This document shows positions 48,374 to 56,550 of a DNA stretch of 64,000 bases, one piece after another. The stretch spans positions 1 through 64,000 of the forward strand of contig NZ_JARWNX010000059.1 in the NCBI RefSeq assembly GCF_029868385.1. The letters run 5' to 3'. Source of the stretch: Nocardia cyriacigeorgica. GTDB taxonomy: Bacteria; Actinomycetota; Actinomycetes; Mycobacteriales; Mycobacteriaceae. The position numbers were made by a program, and so were the translations under genes. The notes under the pieces are model-generated. The model was given only the letters and a program-made list of their open reading frames with translations. It did not search any database and was not told where the DNA came from. Position 1 is the stretch's first letter; each line of letters starts with the position of its first letter.

Positions 48374-49236
48374 GAGGTCGATCCTATCGTTCTGATCACA
48401 TCCTGAATCCGTGCCAGAGAGCCCTCACGCGATAGTGACGCCTGCGCGGCTGAACCGAAGGCGGCGGCCAAAGTTTCGATCTTGCCCGAGTCCTCGATCA
48501 CCTCGGCTACCACGGCCGACTCATGCCAGCCGACGGGCGGTGTTCGGTCGCCGGGGAAGTCGAGAATATGGAATGCGGCGCCACCAAGTGTGGGTCCTGT
48601 GGTGCTGCTGAACGGGAGGACCAGCACGTCGATGGTGTCGTGGTCGTTGATGACCTCGACCAGGTGCTCGAGTTGCGCACGAAGGACGTCGGGTCCTCCG
48701 ATCTGCTGGTGGAGGGCAGCTTCGGAGATTACGACGTTCAGGCGCACAGGGTCGTTGCCGATCCGCTCCTGCCGCTTCATCCGAGCTTGGACACGTCGCC
48801 GTACCTCGGGGCGCCGCACTATGACCTGATCGCCGGAGATGAGATGGCGGGCGTAATCCTCGGTCTGGAGTAGGCCGGGGATCAGCAGGCTTTCGAACGA
48901 GCTGATCTCCTCGGCGCCGAACTCCAGCCCCCAGAGGCGGGATTCTTCCGCGTTGAAGACATTCGCGTACTCATCCCACCAGCCGCGCCCTTTGGCGAGG
49001 GTGCGCAACTTCAAAATCTGCTCGCGTTCGCCACCGTCGATTTCCAGCAGCTCGAGTAGGGCGATGAGTCTGTCTTCGGCCAGGATCATTCGATCCCGCT
49101 CCACCCGGTACCAGTAGTTCGGGGCCACGCCGAGCTTCTTCGCGATGGCCGTGCCGTTCAGGTCCAGCTCATGCTGGCGAAGTCGCAACCGCGAGAACAA
49201 TTCCCACTTCGCGACGGTCGGTGACGGTGGCGCCAC
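48370..49236 (-). CDS. XRE-family regulator with DUF5753 domain
   Basis: 288-residue regulator: an N-terminal XRE helix-turn-helix (about 12-70; LRLRQHELDLNGTAIAKKLGV) and a C-terminal DUF5753 domain (about 100-280; SLLIPGLLQTEDYAR, VVISEAALHQQIG, DVLVLPFSS). Paired with a DUF397 partner by a four-base overlap. Streptomyces has many such pairs influencing development and antibiotics; they have also been suggested to be toxin-antitoxin-like. GTG 49236 follows AAGGAG. Divergent from a three-gene unknown operon. Confidence 0.92.
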   Translation of the reverse strand: MAPPSPTVAKWELFSRLRLRQHELDLNGTAIAKKLGVAPNYWYRVERDRMILAEDRLIALLELLEIDGGEREQILKLRTLAKGRGWWDEYANVFNAEESRLWGLEFGAEEISSFESLLIPGLLQTEDYARHLISGDQVIVRRPEVRRRVQARMKRQERIGNDPVRLNVVISEAALHQQIGGPDVLRAQLEHLVEVINDHDTIDVLVLPFSSTTGPTLGGAAFHILDFPGDRTPPVGWHESAVVAEVIEDSGKIETLAAAFGSAAQASLSREGSLARIQDVIRTIGSTS

Positions 49237-49314
49237 GGAGTCTCCTTCGTTGGTCCGAACGAGCTGGATGCAGGTAGACGATACACCGACGCCGATGGCA
49301 CACGGTACGAAGCA

Positions 49315-49328
49315 ATGTAAATTTACAT
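49315..49328. promoter_or_regulatory. 14-bp AT-rich palindrome between divergent units
   Basis: ATGTAAATTTACAT is a perfect palindrome in a low-GC stretch (about 49240-49375) between the XRE gene and the unknown operon. It is a good candidate operator for the XRE regulator on either or both promoters. Confidence 0.5.
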
Positions 49329-49443
49329 GCAATAAGTAAGTGCAATCGACTGTATACATTGACTGCAAATGGCCTCGTCGCTTAGCGTCCTGGTGCCGGG
49401 TTGTCACAAACCATGCGACGACCCATTCATCGGAGGGGTTCGG

Positions 49444-49770
49444 ATGATGCTGCTCGTGTCGGGGGTCGGAACGGGGAACGACCAGGTCAAGCGGTCGGCG
49501 TGGTACGTAGGGCAGAACAGGTGGTCGATGTTGTGGCTACCGGGGCGGACCGTGCCGACCGAATGCGCGGTGGCCGCGATTCGGGCCGCGGAAGTCCTCG
49601 ACGGACAACCTGGAGTGCACGATCCGGTGTGGCCGGATGTGCATTCGGATGTGCGTCTGCTCGGCTACACCGCACGGGAGTTCGCCGCGCTGCTCGGGGT
49701 GGATTGTGCTGCGCCCGATGCCGTCCCGGCGCGGGCACGACGATCCAGCCTCCGGTCGGCGTGGAGGTGA
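49444..49770 (+). CDS. Hypothetical protein, first gene of a three-gene operon
   Basis: 108 residues from ATG 49444, preceded by CGGAGGGG. MMLLVSGVGTGN and SAWYVGQNRWSMLWLPGRTVPTECAVAAI suggest a small alpha/beta fold, followed by HDPVWPDVHSDVRLLGYTAREFAALLGV and a basic tail. Not recognised. The next gene starts nine bases after its stop, with its ribosome binding site inside the gap. The frame extends upstream to 49369 without support. Confidence 0.6.
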   Translation: MMLLVSGVGTGNDQVKRSAWYVGQNRWSMLWLPGRTVPTECAVAAIRAAEVLDGQPGVHDPVWPDVHSDVRLLGYTAREFAALLGVDCAAPDAVPARARRSSLRSAWR

Positions 49771-49778
49771 GACAGACC

Positions 49779-49979
49779 ATGACCGATCTACTGCTGTTCG
49801 TCCTCGGGATCGGAGTGGGCGGCCTGATGGCGGGCGTCGTGATCATCTTCGTGCGGCCCGGCCGCGCTGACCCGGCATGGTCGGTGCGCAGCATTCAGGC
49901 TCGGCTCGAGTACGAGCAGACGGTCGGCCACGAGAGTGTGGCTCGTCCGGTTCCGCTGCGGGACAGGCGAACAGCGTGA
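49779..49979 (+). CDS. Small single-helix membrane protein
   Basis: 66 residues: an N-terminal membrane helix (LLLFVLGIGVGGLMAGVVIIFV) and a polar tail with Arg-rich end. GGAGGT lies upstream of the ATG. The stop overlaps the GTG of the DUF4254 gene (GTGA). Unknown role; it may anchor a complex of the operon at the membrane. Confidence 0.6.
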   Translation: MTDLLLFVLGIGVGGLMAGVVIIFVRPGRADPAWSVRSIQARLEYEQTVGHESVARPVPLRDRRTA

Positions 49980-50485
49980 TCGAGCACGGTAGGTCACTGC
50001 CATCGGCGGATGAAGTGCTGTCTGCGGTTCGCGGCGGGCATGGCACCGGCTCGCCACTGCTGGTCTGGGCGGGGGAGCTGGCAATCCTGTACCGGGACTC
50101 GGTCGCGGATACGCGACGGCTTTCCGAGATTCGGGTGGGGATCTCAGCGGTGGTGGCTGCCATCGATGCGTGGCTCGTTGCGCAGTTGCCGCCGGGACGA
50201 TGTGGCCCGGTGCGAGGGACCGAATCGCTGGGATCGGTCGTATCGCGATTGGCGGAGGCCCACGTGCTGGCGCAATGGGAGCTGACGCGATGGCCTCCGG
50301 CCGATGAACGGGTGCATCGAGCGTGGGTGCAGCTGGCCGAACTTCGCGACGGTTACGACGATCTGGTGCCCCAGGTGATGTCAAGAAGGGTCGAGCTGCC
50401 GCGATCGTGGCGCGGAATCGCCGACGCCGTGCGCGAGCACTCGGCTTCGGATGGCCTTGCATCCGTTGATCGGAAGACCATGTGA
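49976..50485 (+). CDS. DUF4254-like protein
   Basis: 169 residues, helical. LLVWAGELAILYRD, IRVGISAVVAAIDAWLVAQLP and GTESLGSVVSRLAEAHVLAQWEL resemble the actinobacterial DUF4254 family, in which a small helical bundle recurs next to XRE/DUF5753 genes. Function unknown. GTG overlaps the previous stop by four bases. The gene ends 46 bases before the convergent amidohydrolase. Confidence 0.65.
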   Translation: MIEHGRSLPSADEVLSAVRGGHGTGSPLLVWAGELAILYRDSVADTRRLSEIRVGISAVVAAIDAWLVAQLPPGRCGPVRGTESLGSVVSRLAEAHVLAQWELTRWPPADERVHRAWVQLAELRDGYDDLVPQVMSRRVELPRSWRGIADAVREHSASDGLASVDRKTM

Positions 50486-50531
50486 ACCTCAGCCGTCTGC
50501 GATACAGCCTGAAAACGCTGTCGGCGGGCGC

Positions 50532-51401
50532 TCACTCCACGATCGGTAGGGGGACCGTGTCCAGCGTCTCGGGTTTCGGGAGGTCCGAAAGGCGTAGCGG
50601 CAGGGTGGGTTCGGGTGGGGCGTGGAGGGGGAGGGTCGGGTCGGGGTCGACGATTTCGCGTTTGACGGGTGGGAGGCGGTAGAAGGCGCGGGCGTTGTCT
50701 TCGAGGACCTTGTACATGTCGACGCCGACGATGTCGCAGAGCAGGTCCACGTCGGAGTCCTCGAAGGGGCGTCCGGCGCGGGTGCCGGGGAGGTCGGTGC
50801 CGAACATGAGGGCTTCGGGGCTGACGGCGTGGATGCGGCGCAGGGCGGTGGCGACGTCCATATCGACGCGGCCGAAACCGGTGGCCTTGACGCGGGCGCC
50901 ACGGTCGACCAGGTCCAGCAGGTAGGGCAGGCCGTCCTCGGACATGCCGAGATGGTCGATCGACAGGGCGGGCAGCTTCAGGATGACCGGTTGCAGTGAG
51001 GCGAGCATCTGGCCGTCGATATAGACCTCGACATGCCAGCCCGCCAGCTCATAGGCCCGCACCGCCTGCAATGTCATCGCGGCGATATCGGCGGCGGCGC
51101 GCTTGAGGTTGAATCGCAGCGCGCGCACCCCGATGCGGTCCAGCTCCACGATCTCCGCGTCGCTGGCGTCCAGCGGCAGCCGGGTGACGCCGACCCAGCC
51201 CTCGCCGAGTTCGGCCAGCGCCGCCTTCAAATAGCTCTGATCACTGCCCTGGAAGGAAGCGCTGACCACCGCTCCACCAGCGACATCGAAGCGCGACATA
51301 CGCTTTCGATAGTCGTCGATGGTGTAGGGCTCCGGCAGGTAGCCCTCATTCTCGATCAGCGGAAAACGCGGATCGATGATGTGGACATGGGCATCGAACA
51401 C
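50532..51401 (-). CDS. Amidohydrolase family protein (TIM barrel)
   Basis: About 289 residues of the amidohydrolase 2 family. The first beta-strand metal motif HxH is in FDAHVHIID at the N-terminus; later SIDHLGM, RVKATGFGRV and MFGTDLPGTR fit the His and Asp ligands at strands 5 and 8. Such enzymes hydrolyse lactones or decarboxylate aromatic acids; the substrate is unknown. The start is uncertain: GTG 51401 is the first start codon before the conserved HxH, while the frame runs upstream into fprA. A Pro-rich C-terminal tail follows. Confidence 0.8.
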   Translation of the reverse strand: MFDAHVHIIDPRFPLIENEGYLPEPYTIDDYRKRMSRFDVAGGAVVSASFQGSDQSYLKAALAELGEGWVGVTRLPLDASDAEIVELDRIGVRALRFNLKRAAADIAAMTLQAVRAYELAGWHVEVYIDGQMLASLQPVILKLPALSIDHLGMSEDGLPYLLDLVDRGARVKATGFGRVDMDVATALRRIHAVSPEALMFGTDLPGTRAGRPFEDSDVDLLCDIVGVDMYKVLEDNARAFYRLPPVKREIVDPDPTLPLHAPPEPTLPLRLSDLPKPETLDTVPLPIVE

Positions 51402-51453
51402 CTGTACAGCATGCCTCAGCGTCGTGTTTTGCGCTTCCCCCGAATGGACAGCG

Positions 51454-52842
51454 TCAGACCTTGTGCGGCTCGCTGGCGCGCAGCATGTCCTCACGCTCGA
51501 CCACCTTGACCCGCTCGCGGCCTTCGGGCTCGCCGAGCGCGCGTTCGTGGGCGTCGAGGCGGTACCAGCCGTCCCAGGTGGTGAACGGGATGCCCTTGCC
51601 CTCGAGGAACTCGAGTACCGCTTCGGGCTCGGGGCGCTCGGCGGGGGTGAAGTCCTTGCTGTCGTCGAGCAGGCAGGCCACGGTCTCGTTGGCGTCGCCC
51701 TTGGTGTGGCCGATCAGGCCGACCGGGCCGCGCTTGATCCAGCCGGTGACGTAGGTGCCGGGCAGGTAGCGCGCGGCGCCGTCGGCGTCCTCGTCGGCCA
51801 GTACGCGCCCGGCCTCGTTGGGCACGACGCCGGCCTGATCGTCGAACGGCAGGTTGGTGATGTTCTGCGACAGGTAGCCGACGGCACGGTAGACCGCCTG
51901 CACATCCCAGGTCCGGTATTCGCCGGTGCCCTTGACGTTGCCGGTGCCGTCGAGCTGGGTGCGCTCGGTCTTGAGGCCGACGACCTTGCCGTCCTCACCG
52001 AGCACCTCGGCGGGCGATTCGAAGAAGTGCAGGTAGAGCTTGTGCGGACGGTTGCCCTGGTCGCGGATCGCCCACTGCTCGAGGGTGTTGGCGACCATGT
52101 CGACCTGTTTGGAGTGGCGGCGCGCGGCCTCGGAGCCCTCGTCGTAGTCGATGTCCTCGGGGTCGACGATGACCTCGATGGTCGGCGAATGATCAAGTTC
52201 GCGCAGCTCCAGCGGGGTGAACTTGGCCTGCGCCGGGCCGCGACGTCCGAAGACGTGCACCTCGACGGCCTTGTTCTCCTTCAGGCCCTTGTAGACGTTC
52301 GGCGGGATCTCCGTCGGGAGCAGCTCGTCACCGGTCTTGGCCAGCACGCGCGCGATATCGAGGGCGACGTTACCGACGCCGAGCACCGCGACCTTCTCGG
52401 CTTCCAGCGGCCAGGTGCGCGGCACATCCGGGTGCCCGTCGTACCAGGAGACGAAGTCGGCGGCGCCGTAGGAGCCGTCCAGATCGATACCGGGGATCGG
52501 CAGCGCCCGGTCGGCGTTGGCGCCGGTGGAGAAGATCACCGCGTCGTAGTAGACCTTCAGGTCGTCGAGGGTGATGTCGGAGCCGTAGTCGATATTGCCG
52601 AGCAGGCGCACCTGCGGCTTGTCGAGCACCTTGTGCAGGGCGGTGATGATGCCCTTGATGCGCGGATGGTCCGGCGCGACGCCGTAGCGGATGAGGCCGA
52701 ACGGCGCGGGCATCCGCTCGTAGAGGTCGATGGACACGTCCGCATCCGACTTCATCAACGCATCGGCGGCGTAGATACCGGCCGGTCCGGCACCCACGAT
52801 CGCGATGCGGAGCGGGCGTGCAGCTGCGGTCTGTTCGGTCAT
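51454..52842 (-). CDS. fprA: Ferredoxin/adrenodoxin-type NADP reductase (FprA)
   Basis: Flavoprotein that passes electrons from NAD(P)H via FAD to ferredoxins, which serve cytochromes P450 and iron metabolism. The 462-residue protein has the FAD Rossmann motif IVGAGPAGIYAADAL, the APFGLIRYGVAPDHP signature, the NADP motif VAVLGVGNVALDIARVL, FGRRGPAQAKFT and the C-terminal GWIKRGPVGLIGHTKGDA. Length is close to M. tuberculosis FprA. An IdeR/DtxR-like box lies 45 bases upstream, so iron control is likely. The amidohydrolase follows. Confidence 0.96.
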   Translation of the reverse strand: MTEQTAAARPLRIAIVGAGPAGIYAADALMKSDADVSIDLYERMPAPFGLIRYGVAPDHPRIKGIITALHKVLDKPQVRLLGNIDYGSDITLDDLKVYYDAVIFSTGANADRALPIPGIDLDGSYGAADFVSWYDGHPDVPRTWPLEAEKVAVLGVGNVALDIARVLAKTGDELLPTEIPPNVYKGLKENKAVEVHVFGRRGPAQAKFTPLELRELDHSPTIEVIVDPEDIDYDEGSEAARRHSKQVDMVANTLEQWAIRDQGNRPHKLYLHFFESPAEVLGEDGKVVGLKTERTQLDGTGNVKGTGEYRTWDVQAVYRAVGYLSQNITNLPFDDQAGVVPNEAGRVLADEDADGAARYLPGTYVTGWIKRGPVGLIGHTKGDANETVACLLDDSKDFTPAERPEPEAVLEFLEGKGIPFTTWDGWYRLDAHERALGEPEGRERVKVVEREDMLRASEPHKV

Positions 52843-52886
52843 CGTTTACGCGCACCTTATGGTTGGGACAGTAAATGGCGTCCTGA

Positions 52887-52905
52887 TTAGCTTAGGCTAA
52901 GTTGA
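52887..52905. promoter_or_regulatory. IdeR/DtxR-like iron box upstream of fprA
   Basis: TTAGCTTAGGCTAAGTTGA agrees with the TTAGGTTAGGCTAACCTAA consensus at 15 of 19 positions, including the full TTAGGCTAA core. It is 45 bases upstream of the fprA start and 101 bases before the divergent gene, so either could be iron-repressed. Confidence 0.75.
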
Positions 52906-53005
52906 CGCACGGCTGGATTGCACCTGTACGGCACCGGCCGCGATCTCGCCGATTCTATCGGGGGCCGCTCGAGCGGGCTGCGGGGACCAGGGATCATCGT
53001 CTGTC

Positions 53006-53485
53006 ATGAGCGATCAGCAGTCAGCCGAACCGGGTGCCGACGAGCCCCGTCGTACACCGGCAGACGGGCAGGAAAGCGACGATTCGACCCGCTCGATGGC
53101 ACCGTTCATCATCGCGGCGGCGATCGCGGCGATCGTGCTCGCCGTCATCGTCATTGCCGAGCTGGTGTCCCCGGTTGAGAAAAATGTCACAGAGGCCGAC
53201 CGGGTCGCCGCCGCGGTCCGCGACTTCGGCGAGGCGAGTTCGCGCTACGGCCTGGTGCCGCCGAAGGAAGCGGCGTGCCCGGACTTCGATCCGAAGCAAT
53301 CGCCGCTGGCCGGACGGCTCGACGAGGGCGAGACCGGAAAAGCCATAGAAATCACGAAACTCGACGGAATGAAGGTCGAGGGCGACCGCGCGACGGTGAC
53401 GGTCCTCAGCAAGGTCGACGGTGCCGAGGCCACCGGAACCTGGCGGCTGCGCCGCGTCGACAACGAGTGGCTGGTCTGCCACTGA
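53006..53485 (+). CDS. Membrane-anchored exported protein of unknown function
   Basis: 159 residues: a polar N-terminus, one membrane helix (APFIIAAAIAAIVLAVIVIAEL) and an exported domain of about 105 residues with two Cys (AACPDF, WLVCH) that could form a disulfide. The end (ATGTWRLRRVDNEWLVCH) is like the NTF2/lumazine-binding-type tail of the 883-residue protein in this window. No known function. Divergent from fprA. Confidence 0.65.
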   Translation: MSDQQSAEPGADEPRRTPADGQESDDSTRSMAPFIIAAAIAAIVLAVIVIAELVSPVEKNVTEADRVAAAVRDFGEASSRYGLVPPKEAACPDFDPKQSPLAGRLDEGETGKAIEITKLDGMKVEGDRATVTVLSKVDGAEATGTWRLRRVDNEWLVCH

Positions 53486-53506
53486 ACCCCAGCGCAAGCC
53501 GCTGAT

Positions 53507-53531
53507 CGGGGGTTTGACACGACAACCCCCG
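53507..53531 (+). terminator. Terminator-like hairpin
   Basis: CGGGGGTT and AACCCCCG form an 8-bp stem with a 9-base loop, 22 bases after the stop of the membrane-anchored protein and before the riboswitch. No T-run. Confidence 0.55.
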
Positions 53532-53548
53532 GCCAGGCAATCTCGTTT

Positions 53549-53630
53549 CAGGTCATGAGTACCAGCGCCAAGCCCCGGCTGGCTGGTCGGCAACCCTCCT
53601 CCGCGGTGGGGTGCTCCGGGTGACGACCTG
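53549..53630 (+). promoter_or_regulatory. SAM-IV riboswitch controlling rhodanese-metZ
   Basis: The actinobacterial SAM-IV fold can be drawn: P1 CAGGTC (53549-53554) with GACCTG (53625-53630); P2 CCAGC (53562-53566) with GCTGG (53582-53586); the GGCAACCCTCC and GTGGGG arm; and a pseudoknot CCCGG (53574-53578) with CCGGG (53616-53620). It lies 57 bases before the rhodanese start and should lower expression when S-adenosylmethionine is plentiful. A CGCATC/GATGCG hairpin (53634-53652) and the AGGAAGG binding site (53670-53676) follow; without a T-run, translational control is plausible. Confidence 0.93.
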
Positions 53631-53686
53631 GCACGCATCGAACCCAGATGCGGCAAGTGCGGATTCTCTAGGAAGGTGCCACACAC

Positions 53687-54103
53687 ATGACTTATGCCGG
53701 CGACATCACCCCGAAGCAGGCGTGGGAGATATTGCGCGACGATCCACGGGCGGTCCTGGTGGACGTGCGCACCGAGGCCGAATGGAAATTCGTCGGCATT
53801 CCCGACACCAGTGCCATCGACCGGCAGACCGTGCTGATCGAATGGGTCGACGGCACCGGCGCGCGTAACGCCGATTTCGCCCAGCAGCTGAGCACCATCC
53901 TCGACGGCCGCGATCCCGACGCCCCCGTGGTGTTCCTGTGTCGTTCCGGTCAGCGTTCCGCACATGCGGCGACCGTGGCGACCAGCGTGGGTATCGAGCC
54001 CGCGTACAACGTCAGCGAGGGTTTCGAGGGTCCGCTCGACGAGTTCGGTCACCGCGGCGGCGCCGGTTGGCGCGCCGACGGCCTACCCTGGCGCCAGTCG
54101 TGA
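53687..54103 (+). CDS. Rhodanese-like sulfurtransferase
   Basis: 138-residue single rhodanese domain. The active-site Cys is Cys85 in VVFLCRSGQRSAHAA; VLVDVRTEAEW is the preceding family motif. It could carry persulfide sulfur for the sulfhydrylase encoded next. AGGAAGG precedes the ATG. Its stop overlaps the metZ start (GTGA), and both are downstream of the SAM-IV riboswitch. Same pair as M. tuberculosis Rv0390-metZ. Confidence 0.93.
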   Translation: MTYAGDITPKQAWEILRDDPRAVLVDVRTEAEWKFVGIPDTSAIDRQTVLIEWVDGTGARNADFAQQLSTILDGRDPDAPVVFLCRSGQRSAHAATVATSVGIEPAYNVSEGFEGPLDEFGHRGGAGWRADGLPWRQS

Positions 54104-55314
54104 TCACCGGCGGTGCGTTCAACCGGCCGCTGCCGGAGGGTGTCGGGCCCGCCACCCTGGGTGTGCGTGGCGGAGTGCGGCGTTCGGGTTTCGAGGAGAC
54201 CTCCGAGGCGCTGTATCTGACGTCGGGTTTCGTCTACGAGAGCGCCGAAGCGGCCGAGGCCGCGTTCACCGGCGAGGTCGAGCATTTCGTCTACTCCCGG
54301 TACGGCAACCCGACGGTCGCCATGTTCGAGGAGCGGATGCGGCTGATCGACGGCGCCGAAGCGTGTTTCGCCACGGCCAGCGGTATGGCCGCGGTCTTCA
54401 CCGCGCTCGGCGCGCTGCTCGGCGCGGGTGATCGGCTGGTCGCCGCGCGCAGCCTGTTCGGCTCGTGCTTCGTGGTGTGCAACGAGATACTGCCGCGCTG
54501 GGGTGTGGAGACGGTGTTCGTCGACGGCGAAGACCTCGACCAGTGGGAGCAGGCGCTGTCGGTGCCGACCACGGCCGTGTTCTTCGAGACGCCGGCCAAT
54601 CCCATGCAGACCCTGGTCGACGTGCGCCGGGTGAGCGAGATGGCCCATGCCGCCGGTGCGAAAGTGGTGCTGGACAACGTCTTCGCGACGCCGCTGCTGC
54701 AACGCGGCTTCGAACTCGGCGCCGATGTGGTGGTGTATTCCGGTACCAAGCACATCGACGGACAGGGGCGGGTGCTCGGCGGCGCGATCCTGGGCGCCGA
54801 GGACTACATCGGCGGTCCGGTCAAGAATCTGATGCGGCACACCGGTCCGGCCTTGAGCCCGTTCAACGCGTGGACCCTGCTCAAGGGCCTGGAGACCATG
54901 CCGCTGCGGGTGCGTCATTCGACCGAATCGGCGTTGCGGATCGCGCGTTTCCTCGAGGGCAACGATGCGGTGAGCTGGGTGAAATACCCATTCCTCGAAT
55001 CGCATCCGCAGTACGACCTGGCCGAGAGCCAGATGAGTGGTGGCGGCACGGTGGTCACCTTCGAGCTGAACGCGCCCGAGCACGAGGCGAAGAAACGCGC
55101 CTTCGAGGTGTTGAACCGGCTGCGCATCATCGACCTGTCCAACAACCTCGGTGATGCGAAAACCCTCATCACCCACCCGGCAACGACGACCCATCGCGCG
55201 ATGGGGCCGGAGGGACGCGCGACCATCGGCCTGACCGATGGCGTCGTGCGTATTTCGGTGGGGCTCGAGGATGTGGAGGATCTGCTCGGGGATCTGGAGC
55301 ATGCGTTGAGCTGA
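54100..55314 (+). CDS. metZ: O-succinylhomoserine sulfhydrylase
   Basis: PLP enzyme that makes homocysteine from an O-acylhomoserine and sulfide, in methionine synthesis. 404 residues in the Cys/Met metabolism family. The PLP Lys is Lys217 in YSGTKHIDGQGR; SRYGNPT and FETPANPM are typical of MetZ. The GTG at 54100 overlaps the rhodanese stop; the open frame further upstream lies inside that gene. The SAM riboswitch matches its place in the pathway. A terminator follows. Confidence 0.96.
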   Translation: MITGGAFNRPLPEGVGPATLGVRGGVRRSGFEETSEALYLTSGFVYESAEAAEAAFTGEVEHFVYSRYGNPTVAMFEERMRLIDGAEACFATASGMAAVFTALGALLGAGDRLVAARSLFGSCFVVCNEILPRWGVETVFVDGEDLDQWEQALSVPTTAVFFETPANPMQTLVDVRRVSEMAHAAGAKVVLDNVFATPLLQRGFELGADVVVYSGTKHIDGQGRVLGGAILGAEDYIGGPVKNLMRHTGPALSPFNAWTLLKGLETMPLRVRHSTESALRIARFLEGNDAVSWVKYPFLESHPQYDLAESQMSGGGTVVTFELNAPEHEAKKRAFEVLNRLRIIDLSNNLGDAKTLITHPATTTHRAMGPEGRATIGLTDGVVRISVGLEDVEDLLGDLEHALS

Positions 55315-55334
55315 GGTTCCTACGCTGCGGAAAC

Positions 55335-55365
55335 GGCCGGTGTCGATGAGGGCACCGGCCTTTTT
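55335..55365 (+). terminator. Rho-independent terminator after metZ
   Basis: GGCCGGTG (55335-55342) and CACCGGCC (55353-55360) form an 8-bp stem with a 10-base loop, followed directly by TTTTT. This is the clearest intrinsic terminator in the window. Confidence 0.9.
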
Positions 55366-55378
55366 CGACCCTTGGCAT

Positions 55379-55414
55379 TGACAGTATGCTGTCAAATATG
55401 ACAGCATACTGTCA
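55379..55414. promoter_or_regulatory. 36-bp dyad operator of the PfpI-MarR operon
   Basis: TGACAGTATGCTGTCA (55379-55394) and TGACAGCATACTGTCA (55399-55414) are exact reverse complements separated by four bases, and each arm is itself nearly palindromic around TGACAG/CTGTCA. It covers TTGACA at 55378-55383 and the likely -10 TACTGT, so the MarR protein of the operon should block its own promoter here. Confidence 0.85.
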
Positions 55415-55419
55415 TGGAC

Positions 55420-56052
55420 ATGAAGACAGTGCATGTAGCCGTTTATGATCTGCTCGCCGACTGGGAAGTGGGTGCGGCGATCGCGCACATCGGCGGCAAT
55501 GTGAATTTGCAGCGCGAGCCGGGTGGTTTCCGGATTCGGACGGTCGGGGCGTCGGTCGAGCCGGTCACGACGATGGGTGGGATGCGGATCGTGCCGGATA
55601 TGGCGCTCGCCGATCTCGATCCGGCCGACAGTGCGTTGCTGATCTTGCCCGGATCCGGGGGTTGGGACAACGGTGAACTCGGTGAATTCGCCGCCGAGGC
55701 ACGGAAATTCCTCGATGCCGGTGTTCCGGTCGCGGCCATCTGTGGCGCGACGTTCGGGTTGGCGCGCGAAGGGCTGCTCGACGGACGCAAGCACACCAGC
55801 GGGGCCGCCGAATACCTCGCTTACAGCGGATACACCGGTGGTGCGAACTATGTGGAGGAGCCCGCCGTCACCGATGGCGACCTGATCACCGCTGGCCCGG
55901 CCGCTCCATGGGAATTCGCCCGCGAGATCTTCGCCAGGATCGATCTCTACGAGCCGCACATCCTCGACGCCTGGTACCGGCTCTTCGCGCAGCGCGATGC
56001 CTCGGCGTTCCCGGTGCTCGCCGAACAGGAGGCCAAGGCGGCGGCTTCGTGA
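55420..56052 (+). CDS. DJ-1/PfpI-family type 1 glutamine amidotransferase-like protein
   Basis: About 210 residues with the DJ-1/PfpI alpha/beta fold. The nucleophile-elbow Cys is Cys108 in AAICGATFGLA, with GSGGWDNGE earlier. Members include chaperones, deglycases and hydratases. ATG 55420 was chosen (TACTGT ends seven bases upstream); ATG 55414, inside the operator, adds two residues. Its stop overlaps the MarR gene (GTGA). Confidence 0.88.
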   Translation: MKTVHVAVYDLLADWEVGAAIAHIGGNVNLQREPGGFRIRTVGASVEPVTTMGGMRIVPDMALADLDPADSALLILPGSGGWDNGELGEFAAEARKFLDAGVPVAAICGATFGLAREGLLDGRKHTSGAAEYLAYSGYTGGANYVEEPAVTDGDLITAGPAAPWEFAREIFARIDLYEPHILDAWYRLFAQRDASAFPVLAEQEAKAAAS

Positions 56053-56507
56053 GCGCGGAGGACGCGCCCGATGAGCGGGAGCTGTTCAGCACCGCCGCGA
56101 TCACCGTGTTCCGTCTGAACGGCCAATTCCTCTCCATCGCCGAGGAATTGGCCGCTCCGGCCGGGCTCACCGCCGCGTGGTGGCAGGTGCTCGGTGCGGT
56201 CCTGCGCGAACCACTGCCGGTCGCGGGCGTCGCGCGCGCGATGGGCATCACGCGCCAGAGCGTGCAACGCATCGCCGACCTGCTCGTCGGCAAGGGGTTG
56301 GCCGAATATCGCCCGAATCCGGCGCATCGCCGCGCCAAGCTCGTCGCCATCACCGAAGCGGGCCGCGACGCCATCGCCAAGATCAACCCGCAACACGCCG
56401 TCATGGCCGAACTCCTGGCCGAAGAACTCGGCGCCGACTTCGCCCCCACCGTCGCCGCACTGACCCGCCTGACCGATGCGCTCGACGCGATCACCGGCGA
56501 TCGGTAG
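56049..56507 (+). CDS. MarR-family transcriptional regulator
   Basis: 152 residues with the MarR winged helix (VAGVARAMGITRQSVQRIADLLVGKGL and NPAHRRAKLVAITEAG) between dimerisation helices. Translationally coupled to the PfpI gene and very likely the repressor that reads the 36-bp dyad upstream. The inducing ligand is unknown. Convergent with the HAD gene, 43 bases apart. Confidence 0.92.
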   Translation: MSAEDAPDERELFSTAAITVFRLNGQFLSIAEELAAPAGLTAAWWQVLGAVLREPLPVAGVARAMGITRQSVQRIADLLVGKGLAEYRPNPAHRRAKLVAITEAGRDAIAKINPQHAVMAELLAEELGADFAPTVAALTRLTDALDAITGDR

Positions 56508-56550
56508 GCGGTCGTCGTCGGCCGATCCTCTCGCGGCCATGGCGATGCGC

